From assembly GCA_033765345.1 (NCBI GenBank), contig JANRIC010000052.1, positions 1 through 27,285 of the forward strand: DNA of 27,285 bases, given 5' to 3'. The position numbers and the translations under genes are program-made. Positions 1 to 7,056 of the stretch are shown here, piece after piece. This DNA is from JANRIC01 sp033765345. GTDB lineage: Bacteria > Bacteroidota > Bacteroidia > Cytophagales > Microscillaceae. The notes under the pieces were generated by a model. It saw only the letters and a program-made list of their open reading frames with translations. It searched no databases and was not told the DNA's origin. How positions within the stretch are numbered: position 1 is the first letter of the stretch; every line of letters starts with the position of its first letter.

Positions 1-1
1 C

Positions 2-136
2 TTTAATTCCTTTAATTCCTTTAATTCCTTTAATTCCTTTAATTCCTTTAATTCCTTTAATTCCTTTAATTCCTTTAATTCCTTTAATTCCTTTAATTCC
101 TTTAATTCCTTTAATTCCTTTAATTCCTTTAATTCC
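2..136. repeat. 9-bp tandem repeat, 15 exact copies
   Basis: Fifteen uninterrupted, identical copies of TTTAATTCC run from position 2. Base 1 is the last base of a further copy, so the array probably continues outside the window. It ends 113 bp upstream of the start codon of the WD40-caspase gene. Perfect identity between units indicates recent expansion by slippage. No function is visible, although the position would allow copy number to affect spacing or expression of the gene downstream. Confidence 0.97.
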
Positions 137-249
137 ATAAGAATAAGTTTAACACGCCATTAACACCCCTTCCAATCACTCCTAAACATCTTTCTCGTAA
201 AAAAAGTATATCTTAGAAAAAAATCTTAATAAAACTGCACCCATAAGCC

Positions 250-2619
250 ATGAAAAATTTTTATGCAACCTTCATATTTATTGGCCTTAGTATTGGGCTT
301 ATATTTGCTCAAACCAATAGCGAACTCATCCACAACCTCAAAGGCCACCGCCAGCCGATCAATGACGTAGCCATCAGCCCTGACGGTAAATTCGCAGCTT
401 CCGGTGGAGGCACTAACTATTCTCCCGGCGAACTCATTGTATGGGATATCGAGAGCGGTCAGATTTATTTCAAGTATGAGGACATCCCTTTTATGGTCAA
501 ATCGCTGGATTTCAGCCCCGACGGTAAATACATCCTCACCGCAGGAGGGATAAACCCTGAAAAGAACTTCATTGTCTGGGAAATGCGAACTGGCAAAAAA
601 GTCAAAGAACTTATTGGTCAGCGAGGAATCAGCTCGTTTGATTTCAGCAAAGATGGCAATTTGATGGTCACTGGAGGCTTAAACCAGGAGGTCAACCTCT
701 GGGATATGAATCAGGGTAGAATTATAGGTTCTTTTCTCAACCATGTTTATTATATCACCGAAGTCAGTATAAGCCCCGACGGCCTGTTTATTGCCAGTGC
801 AGCCGGACAATATGAAAATAAAAAAGGCGAACTCAAGCTCTGGAATGCCCAAAACGGTCAGTTGATTTATAACCTGGGCTGGTTTGGTGAAGGGCACAAA
901 CACGCCGTCAACTCAGTGGATTTCAGCCCGGACGGCAAGTATCTTGTAAGTGGCAGTGAAGACGGTACTTTTATTATCTGGGATGTAGCCACTGGCAAAG
1001 AATTCAAAAACTTCACGGAGCCTTACACACAAATTACCAAAGTGCGCTTTAGCCCGGATGGGAGTTATGTGGCCACCTGTGGAAAGGATAAAACCGTGAA
1101 AATTTGGGAAATTGCTACAGGCAAAAAAGTAACCCAATATCGGGGGCATTTGCAGGAAGTCATGAGCATTGCCTTTGACCCCAAGGGCAGATTGCTGGCA
1201 AGTGGTGGTGGTGATAAGTTTGTAAAAATCTGGCGTACCGTTCCGCTTACTGTAAAGATAGAAAACTACGTCCGAAATAAAGTAATTGAATGGCAAACCA
1301 GAGATAAATACGAAAAAACAGCCGATTATCAGCAAAGAGTAAGCACCGAAAACCGCCAGAAGAAAATTCAGGAGTTTACCCAGGAAGCCATTGATATGAT
1401 GGCGCAAAAGCAAGTGACTTGGGAGGTAATTCAAAGTGATTATGACCCTGATAATGAGACTTTTCGACTTACTTTTAAGGATTTGAGTGCCTTGTATGTC
1501 AAAGTACCCAGCTTCGAAGCCCCTGCTTTTGATAACCAAATCAAAGCACTCCAATTCAAAAACCCTCATTTTACGCTTGCTGATGGAGATAAATTTGCAC
1601 TTCTGCACGTGGATATTGTCAATCCCGTCAATGGAAAAGCTTATGCCTATGACAGTCAGCAATACATAGCCTTCAATGCCAACCTGCTAAACCTGGATTT
1701 GGGCAATATTGAGATGAATGTGCCGAATTATGCCCAAATAGATACTGAAAATAATAACCCCAATAATAATAATAATAATAACAATAATAATACAAACCGA
1801 CAGGTATACGGAATCTCAGAAGTGGATTTTAAACTTCCCAGAACTGGTATGAATAACCCTGACGCCGTAGCAGTAGTAATTGGCAATAGCAAATACCAAA
1901 AAACCAAACCCGTTAATTTTGCCATCAGTGATGCCCGAAGTGTACGAAATTACCTAACTGACGTAATGGGCTTCAAACCCGGTAATATCATTTATCTGGA
2001 AAATGCCTCTTATACGGATTTTAAGCTTGTTTTTGGCAGTAAAGGCAATCCACAAGGTAAGCTTTACAATACCATCAAACCCGGTAAAAGCGAAGTTTTT
2101 GTCTATTATTCCGGGCACGGTGCCCCCAGCCTCAAAGACCAACAGGCCTATTTTATCCCTGTGGAGTGTGACCCGCAATACGTAGACCTGACAGGCTTCC
2201 CCACCGATGTATTTTATGATAATCTGGCTCAACTTCCGGCTACTTCGGTGACAGTAGTGCTGGATGCCTGCTTCTCAGGAGAGAATATTTATGAGAATAT
2301 TTCACCCATTGTGATCAAATCCAAAGGTGCTTTGGGGCTTAAAAACGGTGCCTTGCTTGCCTCCTCCGAAGCAGACCAAGTTTCATCGTGGTACAATGAA
2401 AAGGCACACGGACTTTTTACCTATTTCTTCCTCAAAGCTATCCACGACAAAAACGCCGACGCTAACCGAGATAATCAGCTTACCCTGGAAGAAATCTATA
2501 ATTTCATAGCCGATCAGTCTGAAGGGGTGCCCTACTATGCACGCCGTCTGCACGGCATCGATCAGACCCCCGTGATCAAGGGGCAAAACCCGAAGAAGGT
2601 TTTGGTGAATTATAATTAG
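250..2619 (+). CDS. Secreted WD40 beta-propeller / caspase-like (peptidase C14) fusion
   Basis: A 789-residue protein. The first ~20 residues are a Sec signal peptide ending near FAQ. Residues ~25-335 hold seven WD40-type repeats, each with an SPDG-like turn and a WD/WE/WN strand end (IVWDI, IVWEM, NLWDM, KLWNA, IIWDV, KIWEI, KIWRT). That is enough for one complete seven-blade propeller, a protein-interaction platform. Residues ~336-495 form a region I do not recognise. A poly-asparagine linker follows (N505-N514). Residues ~540-785 are a caspase-fold domain with the His motif YYSGHGAP (His623) and the Cys motif LDACFSG (Cys674), so the catalytic dyad is intact. WD40-caspase fusions are known in bacteria, but a signal peptide implies action in the periplasm or outside the cell. 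The substrate is unknown. The ATG start is chosen because it begins the signal peptide. Confidence in the domain call is high and in the biological role low. Confidence 0.93.
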   Translation: MKNFYATFIFIGLSIGLIFAQTNSELIHNLKGHRQPINDVAISPDGKFAASGGGTNYSPGELIVWDIESGQIYFKYEDIPFMVKSLDFSPDGKYILTAGGINPEKNFIVWEMRTGKKVKELIGQRGISSFDFSKDGNLMVTGGLNQEVNLWDMNQGRIIGSFLNHVYYITEVSISPDGLFIASAAGQYENKKGELKLWNAQNGQLIYNLGWFGEGHKHAVNSVDFSPDGKYLVSGSEDGTFIIWDVATGKEFKNFTEPYTQITKVRFSPDGSYVATCGKDKTVKIWEIATGKKVTQYRGHLQEVMSIAFDPKGRLLASGGGDKFVKIWRTVPLTVKIENYVRNKVIEWQTRDKYEKTADYQQRVSTENRQKKIQEFTQEAIDMMAQKQVTWEVIQSDYDPDNETFRLTFKDLSALYVKVPSFEAPAFDNQIKALQFKNPHFTLADGDKFALLHVDIVNPVNGKAYAYDSQQYIAFNANLLNLDLGNIEMNVPNYAQIDTENNNPNNNNNNNNNNTNRQVYGISEVDFKLPRTGMNNPDAVAVVIGNSKYQKTKPVNFAISDARSVRNYLTDVMGFKPGNIIYLENASYTDFKLVFGSKGNPQGKLYNTIKPGKSEVFVYYSGHGAPSLKDQQAYFIPVECDPQYVDLTGFPTDVFYDNLAQLPATSVTVVLDACFSGENIYENISPIVIKSKGALGLKNGALLASSEADQVSSWYNEKAHGLFTYFFLKAIHDKNADANRDNQLTLEEIYNFIADQSEGVPYYARRLHGIDQTPVIKGQNPKKVLVNYN

Positions 2620-2669
2620 AATTTGTCAGGGGTTGGGGATTGTAAAAGGCGTCTTTACGATTTATAAAT

Positions 2670-2690
2670 TATACTCAAACCGAAGTGGTT
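2670..2690 (+). mobile_element. Solo IS630-type terminal repeat
   Basis: These 21 bases (TA followed by TACTCAAACCGAAGTGGTT) are identical to the left end, with its TA target, of the complete IS630 element at 26026-26046, in the same orientation. The sequence inside the end (from 2691) does not match the interior of that element, and no matching inverted end was seen before the next gene. It is therefore either a remnant of a deleted copy or one end of a small related element. Confidence 0.8.
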
Positions 2691-2950
2691 TTCCGAGATT
2701 TTAGCTTTTAAATCATTAATAATCAAGCTAATCAATCAAGAAAATCAGGCAAATCACTTCAATCTGGGTATAAATCACAGTTTGAATGGATGAAAAATAA
2801 TGTAATGAAATTTCAATAAGTTTCGCCTATGATTAGTTTATATGACTTGTTTTCATAATTAATTGATAACCAACGCAATTATATTTGCTATAGACCATCG
2901 ACTAATTCCCTAATTCCCAAAGCCCTGTACCAAAAAATAAACCGTTTAAC
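2691..2950. other. AT-rich intergenic spacer
   Basis: There is no credible coding frame between the solo IS end and the next gene. The stretch is AT-rich with scattered AATCA/ATCAAT words. The only recognisable signal is a Bacteroidota -7-like motif near its end, listed separately. Confidence 0.5.
2880..2887 (+). promoter_or_regulatory. Candidate -7 element of the transglutaminase-like gene
   Basis: TATATTTG matches the Bacteroidota -7 consensus TAnnTTTG and lies 63 bp before the start at 2951. A -33 TTTG at the expected spacing is not evident: the nearest TTG, at 2863-2865, leaves a 14-bp gap. The call is therefore weak. Confidence 0.25.
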
Positions 2951-4477
2951 ATGAAAAAAGTAAAATACGTTTTAATTCTTATCATCTCATTCAGCCTTTA
3001 TAACCAAGCCCTGGCTCAGAAAAAGGATACCTTTGAAGAACAAAAAAAAGCTTTTGAGAAAAGCCTTGAGGAGCAGAATCAGTCTTTTGAGCAAACCAAA
3101 AGCGATCAGGGTCAAAAGTATCGAGCCTTTAAAGACAAACTCAATGATGCCTACGGAGATTATCTCAAAAAAACCTGGAAAAAAGACCAGACCACTCCAG
3201 GGCAGCCCCAGGACAATACCCCCAAACCCCAGGAAACTCCTCAGGATCTAACAGCCAATCAGCCTCGCCAGGAAGTTACGCTGGATGTCATCAAGCCCCA
3301 GGATTTACCTCAGGGCAATATCCCCGAAAATAAAATTCCAACCATTGAGAAGATTCCAGTTACCCCCCAAAATAAACCTGCTGAAAACCCTTTGATGGTT
3401 TCTTTTAGCTTTTTAGATACCCAATTCAGTACTCCTTACCCCGATAATCTGCACATAGAACTGGACGGAGAGATTGATTTTGGAAAAATTGCTGCCTACT
3501 GGGATGCGATTAGCAAAAAAGATTATCTCTATTTTGTGCAGGAGTTGATGCGCCGAAAATCTGAAATGCAACTCAATGACTGGGCATATTATGCCCTGAT
3601 TCGTAGTATTGGGATACAAATCAGTGGAGGAGACCAGAATGAATGTCGGCTTTTTACCTGGTTTGTACTTAATCAATCAGGCTACAAAGCCCGGGTAGGA
3701 TATGCCGATAATCTGGTGTATCTGGTCGTACCTTCGCGCTCAATCATTTACAGCAAAACCTATTACCGCTTTAATAACATCCCGTATTTTGTGTTGGATG
3801 CCCCGGATAATGTGACACTTTCTTTGAATGTCTTCGAGAAGGATTATCCTGATGCCCCGAATGTGCTGGACTTGAGCATTCCCAAACCTTTAAAAATCAG
3901 TGATAACGTAGCGTACCGTGATATCAAGCTGTATTATCAAGGTCAGAACTACACCTTCAAGATCGCCTATAGCACCAGTGCCATTCAACTGTTTGAAAAT
4001 TATCCGCTGACTGATATAAGCTTTTTCTTCAAAGCTCCGCCTAGTACCTTAGCTGCTCAATCACTCAAAGAAAATCTGTCGCCGATCATCGCTGGGAAAT
4101 CCGAAGTTGAAGCCGTAAGATTTTTATTGTTTTTTGTTCAGAAAGCTTTTGAATATCAGACCGATCAGGTACAATTTAATCGCGAAAAAGTCTTCTTTAT
4201 CGAGGAAACCCTGTATTACCCTTACTCCGATTGTGAAGACCGCTCGATCTTGTTTGCGTATCTGGTCAAGGAGCTTGTCGGGCTTAAGGTCATCGGCTTA
4301 GACTATCCCGGTCATATCACCACGGCTGTGCTGTTCAATGAGGACGTCACTGGCCACCAATGCGAGTACAATGGCAAAAAATACTTGATCTGTGACCCTA
4401 CTTATATTGGAGCCGATATGGGAAGGGCTATGGATAGCTATAAAGATTTACAAGGGAAGGTGATTGATCTGGATTGA
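2951..4477 (+). CDS. Secreted transglutaminase-like (cysteine protease fold) protein
   Basis: A 508-residue protein with a signal peptide of ~23 residues ending LAQ. A charged, Gln/Glu-rich coiled-coil segment (~25-60) and a Pro/Gln-rich linker (~72-148) come next. The C-terminal ~130 residues carry the transglutaminase-like triad in order: Cys428 in YSDCEDRS, His455 in YPGHITTAV and Asp482 in ICDPTY. Family members hydrolyse or cross-link peptide bonds. The central part (~150-400) has an all-beta look but I do not recognise it. The gene follows the WD40-caspase gene on the same strand after 331 bp, too far for obvious co-transcription, yet both encode secreted proteins with papain- or caspase-like Cys/His chemistry. 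The substrate cannot be inferred. Confidence 0.8.
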   Translation: MKKVKYVLILIISFSLYNQALAQKKDTFEEQKKAFEKSLEEQNQSFEQTKSDQGQKYRAFKDKLNDAYGDYLKKTWKKDQTTPGQPQDNTPKPQETPQDLTANQPRQEVTLDVIKPQDLPQGNIPENKIPTIEKIPVTPQNKPAENPLMVSFSFLDTQFSTPYPDNLHIELDGEIDFGKIAAYWDAISKKDYLYFVQELMRRKSEMQLNDWAYYALIRSIGIQISGGDQNECRLFTWFVLNQSGYKARVGYADNLVYLVVPSRSIIYSKTYYRFNNIPYFVLDAPDNVTLSLNVFEKDYPDAPNVLDLSIPKPLKISDNVAYRDIKLYYQGQNYTFKIAYSTSAIQLFENYPLTDISFFFKAPPSTLAAQSLKENLSPIIAGKSEVEAVRFLLFFVQKAFEYQTDQVQFNREKVFFIEETLYYPYSDCEDRSILFAYLVKELVGLKVIGLDYPGHITTAVLFNEDVTGHQCEYNGKKYLICDPTYIGADMGRAMDSYKDLQGKVIDLD

Positions 4478-4883
4478 AAAGAAATATGGTTGTCTGGCAA
4501 ATTCTGTGATTAATACATATTTAATTTTGATTAGACTTCATATACACTCAAAACCTGAAAGAATAGTTTGCCACGAATGCAAGAATAAGCGCATTGATTC
4601 GTGTATTCGTGGCAAACTTGATCATAAAGAGGGGAAAAGTGAATGCTCTTACAGAGCAGAACATATTATGTCATATCAGGATGAAGATTTTTTGGTAGAG
4701 TTTGCCGAGCCATTATTGGATGAAGTAGTTAGGCAGTGTTTTAAGGGGGATGAAGGTCAAAGTAATCAATAGACTTAAGGCAATTGGCTAAATCTCAAGA
4801 CAAGAGAATATAGCCTTTAACTCAGGAATTCTTTGTAAATTGCCCTCGTTTTGAAGGAAAACCCAAGTTGAAAATTGCCTTGT
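4478..4883. other. Intergenic region with doubtful open frame
   Basis: A 102-codon frame (4464-4772, + strand) is open here, but it would start with TTG inside the preceding gene and runs straight through the palindromic repeat at 4565-4618. The part after an internal ATG at 4668 gives an acidic 34-residue peptide. I see no family resemblance, no ribosome binding site and no typical start context, so I do not call it a gene. It could be the decayed end of a small gene interrupted by the repeat. Confidence 0.4.
4565..4618. repeat. Interspersed palindromic repeat (GCCACGAAT type)
   Basis: Perfect 14-bp arms AGTTTGCCACGAAT (4565-4578) and ATTCGTGGCAAACT (4605-4618) enclose a 26-base centre. The pairing continues inward with mismatches, about 20 of 23 positions in all. 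From memory, very similar ATTCGTG(T)ATTCGTGGCAAA words recur between genes in many Bacteroidota genomes. Only one copy is seen in this window. Confidence 0.75.
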
Positions 4884-5231
4884 ATGTCCAAAGAAGAAGA
4901 AGAAAATAAAAAAATCCATATCCACTTGGATGGAAGTGATTTTGAAGGTTTTACGCTGCGTATGGCTGGAGTAATCGCCTTATCTTTATCGCTCATTTGG
5001 CTCACCGATCTCCACGAACTGCTGGTTTTTTTATGTATGACGGCCTGCTGGCTGGCTTATTTTTTTTATAAAATCATTCAATTTAAGGAAGATGCCTATT
5101 ATCAGATCATTGATGACCTAGAAGCCAAAAATCAAAAACTAGATAAAAGCAATCAACTTTTACAAAATGTCGTCAATGACTCTTTGGGTATGAAAGTAAG
5201 TACCAAAGAAAATCCTCCTAAAGAGTCATAA
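4884..5231 (+). CDS. Small two-helix membrane protein with C-terminal coiled coil
   Basis: Unrecognised family, 115 residues from the ATG chosen here; a TTG nine bases upstream is possible but less likely. The N terminus is highly charged (SKEEEENKK). Two hydrophobic helices follow at roughly residues 27-45 and 47-64, giving an in-out-in hairpin. The cytoplasmic tail (~72-105) is a short coiled coil of Asp/Glu/Lys/Asn with Leu spacing. No catalytic motif is visible. The next gene starts 86 bp later with its own candidate promoter, so the two need not be co-transcribed. Confidence 0.65.
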   Translation: MSKEEEENKKIHIHLDGSDFEGFTLRMAGVIALSLSLIWLTDLHELLVFLCMTACWLAYFFYKIIQFKEDAYYQIIDDLEAKNQKLDKSNQLLQNVVNDSLGMKVSTKENPPKES

Positions 5232-5244
5232 CTCTCTTAAACTT

Positions 5245-5279
5245 TTTGTATCTTTTTTGACTTTTCGTAAATAAATTTG
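5245..5279 (+). promoter_or_regulatory. Candidate Bacteroidota promoter for the SGNH hydrolase
   Basis: TAAATTTG at 5272-5279 fits the -7 consensus TAnnTTTG. A TTTG at 5245-5248 lies 23 bp upstream, at the long end of the allowed spacing to a -33 box. The pair sits 38 bp before the start codon at 5317. Confidence 0.4.
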
Positions 5280-5316
5280 TTGCTTATTTTGCTCCACACC
5301 AATCAATCTAAGTTTT

Positions 5317-5913
5317 ATGTTTTGGTACGAAGAAGAAGTCAAATATTTAGAAAAAAAAGCACAGGCTCAAAATCCTGCTGAAAAGGTAATTTTTTATGGA
5401 AGTTCTACGATTCGCCTTTGGGATACGGTAGAAAAAGATTTTTCACAACACAATCCCGTTAACCTGGGTTTTGGGGGTTCTACCCTGGCAGCTTGTGTTT
5501 GGTTTTTTGAGCGGCTTATCCTGGCTCATCCTACCAAATCATTGATTTTTTATGGTGGGGATAATGATTTAGGAGAGGGTCGTCATCCTGAAGAGGTTTT
5601 TATTTTTATGCAGCAATTACTTTTTAAAGTTCGCCGGCACTTAGGCAATATTCCTTTTACGTATATTTCAATTAAGCCGAGTCCGGCACGTTGGCATATT
5701 GCTGACAGGGTCAGGTTTACCAATAAGATCATTCGTCAGGAAATAGAAAAAGGCAATGACCGGCAATATTTTATCGACATCTATGAAGCTATGCTTGGTA
5801 AAGATGGCAAGCCCGATCCTAGCTTTTTTATATCCGACGGCTTGCACCTCAGCCCCAAGGGTTATCAGGTTTGGAAAGATATACTAAACAGACATTCTTT
5901 AAAGATTTTTTAA
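5317..5913 (+). CDS. SGNH/GDSL-type hydrolase
   Basis: 198 residues, the usual size for a single-domain SGNH hydrolase (esterase, lipase or deacetylase). The family blocks are in order. Block I is FYGSSTIRLW with nucleophile Ser30. Block II is the Gly of NLGFGGS. Block III is the Asn of GGDNDLGEG. Block V is DGLHLSPKGY with Asp174 and His177. Block I has GSS rather than GDS, common in the GSSSIRLW subgroup. There is no signal peptide, so it is probably cytoplasmic. The natural ester substrate is unknown. The esterase gene follows on the same strand after 63 bp, suggesting a two-gene hydrolase unit. Confidence 0.9.
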   Translation: MFWYEEEVKYLEKKAQAQNPAEKVIFYGSSTIRLWDTVEKDFSQHNPVNLGFGGSTLAACVWFFERLILAHPTKSLIFYGGDNDLGEGRHPEEVFIFMQQLLFKVRRHLGNIPFTYISIKPSPARWHIADRVRFTNKIIRQEIEKGNDRQYFIDIYEAMLGKDGKPDPSFFISDGLHLSPKGYQVWKDILNRHSLKIF

Positions 5914-5976
5914 AATTCTGATAATCTACTTCATCAAAAAAATGTTCAATTTGCCGGTTCATTATAAAAAACAAAT

Positions 5977-6705
5977 ATGCACCGGGAATATCATAGATGG
6001 TTTAGCCCTCACTTGCAACGAGATATGGAAATATTAATATTCGGATACAGTGGGGCGAGGGTCTTGTTTTTTCCACCTCGCATCGGACGCTTTTATGATT
6101 ACGAAAATTGGGGAGTTATAGAAGCCTTGCGTCATCCTATTGAGCAGGGTTGGCTTCAGGTATTTTGCGTGGATAGTGTAGATCGTGAAAGTTTTTATTG
6201 TTTCTGGTGCCATCCTCGGGGGAGGATTACCCGACACCTAGAATATGAAAATTATATTCTTTATGAAGCCCTCCCTTTTAGTCGGCAAAAAAACTCGAAT
6301 CCTTATTTGATGTCTGTAGGCTGTAGCTTTGGTGCTTATCACGCTGTAAATATCGCTCTCAGGCATCCGCAGTATTTTTCTAAGGTTGTTGGAATGAGCG
6401 GAAGATATGACCTTACTTTTTCTGTGGGGGTATTCAAAGATTTGCTGGATGGATATTATGACGAAGATATTTATTTTAATACACCTAGCCATTACGTTCC
6501 CAACATAGACAATGGCGATTATCTTGAGTCGATCCGAAAGCTGGATATTATTCTGGTCATTGGTCAGGAAGATGCCTTTTTGGATAATAACCGTGATCTG
6601 AGCGAAAAACTCTGGAACAAAGGAATATGGCACGCCTTGCATATCTGGGACGAAGAAGCGCACAAAGCTCGTTATTGGAGGAAAATGGTTCAGTTATATG
6701 TGTAG
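5977..6705 (+). CDS. Alpha/beta-hydrolase esterase (esterase D-like)
   Basis: 242 residues matching the short esterase-family proteins that open with MHREYHRWFSP. The nucleophile elbow is GCSFG (Ser117), the acid is probably Asp199 in GQEDAF and the base His229 in EEAHKARYW, a complete Ser-Asp-His triad in canonical order. There is no signal peptide, so cytoplasmic action is expected. The true substrate of this group is not settled. The gene lies 63 bp downstream of the SGNH hydrolase and its 3' end abuts the antisense remnant of an Rpn-type gene, which suggests an old insertion just behind it. Confidence 0.88.
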   Translation: MHREYHRWFSPHLQRDMEILIFGYSGARVLFFPPRIGRFYDYENWGVIEALRHPIEQGWLQVFCVDSVDRESFYCFWCHPRGRITRHLEYENYILYEALPFSRQKNSNPYLMSVGCSFGAYHAVNIALRHPQYFSKVVGMSGRYDLTFSVGVFKDLLDGYYDEDIYFNTPSHYVPNIDNGDYLESIRKLDIILVIGQEDAFLDNNRDLSEKLWNKGIWHALHIWDEEAHKARYWRKMVQLYV

Positions 6706-6967
6706 TCTTGTATTCATGCGCATTATCCAGAAACATACTCCACCTTTCCAAGGTAGTTTTTGCATTTTCAAGTTTGCCTTTGTACTTTTTGAGTTCAATA
6801 AAATACAAAGCTAAATCATTTAAGTCTTTCTGTTGTTCGTGTGTTTCTCCATCTTTAAGGGGACAAAATCGTTGGTATTTCGTATCATCAAAAAAGATAA
6901 AATCCATCAAACTGTTGACAATACACTTTTTCAAATCCAAATATCCTGCTCGGTTGGTATCAAAAAC
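6706..6967 (-). pseudogene. Rpn / PD-(D/E)XK transposase-like remnant
   Basis: Read on the minus strand, the frame between a TAG at 6968-6970 and the esterase gene contains a segment (LKDGETHEQQKDLNDLALYF, then IELKKY and LERWSMFLDNA). This resembles the central to C-terminal part of Rpn-family recombination-promoting nucleases, where an 'H-DLKDF-F-FIELPKF-K' stretch precedes 'L-KW-YFL-A'. The N-terminal nuclease core is absent. The reading frame runs on out of homology into the antisense of the esterase gene. It is therefore a fragment of ~85 codons without a sensible start. The family assignment rests on remembered motifs. Confidence 0.6.
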
Positions 6968-6995
6968 CTATATTGGAGTTCATAGAGACTTCGGT

Positions 6996-7023
6996 CCATG
7001 ATCAGTGCAGACACTGATCATGG
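6996..7023. terminator. Perfect 12-bp hairpin between convergent genes
   Basis: CCATGATCAGTG and CACTGATCATGG pair perfectly around the loop CAGA. Outside this core, GACTTC and GAAGCC add a partly paired extension. It lies between the + strand esterase and the - strand GH43 gene, so a shared transcription stop is plausible. There is no T-tract on either side, so it is not a textbook intrinsic terminator. Confidence 0.5.
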
Positions 7024-7056
7024 TGAAGCCTGATCAAACTCAAATTAATTCAGGGC

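Noticed and set aside
2..136. CRISPR array or origin iterons for the 9-bp repeat
   Set aside because: There are no spacers between units, and no replication protein or cas gene is near; it is a simple tandem repeat.
913..1662. 249-codon minus-strand frame within the WD40-caspase gene
   Set aside because: Antisense shadow of a well-supported coding sequence.
4464..4772. 102-codon plus-strand ORF after the transglutaminase-like gene
   Set aside because: TTG start inside the previous gene, passes through a palindromic repeat, no recognisable family; kept only as a note on the intergenic region.
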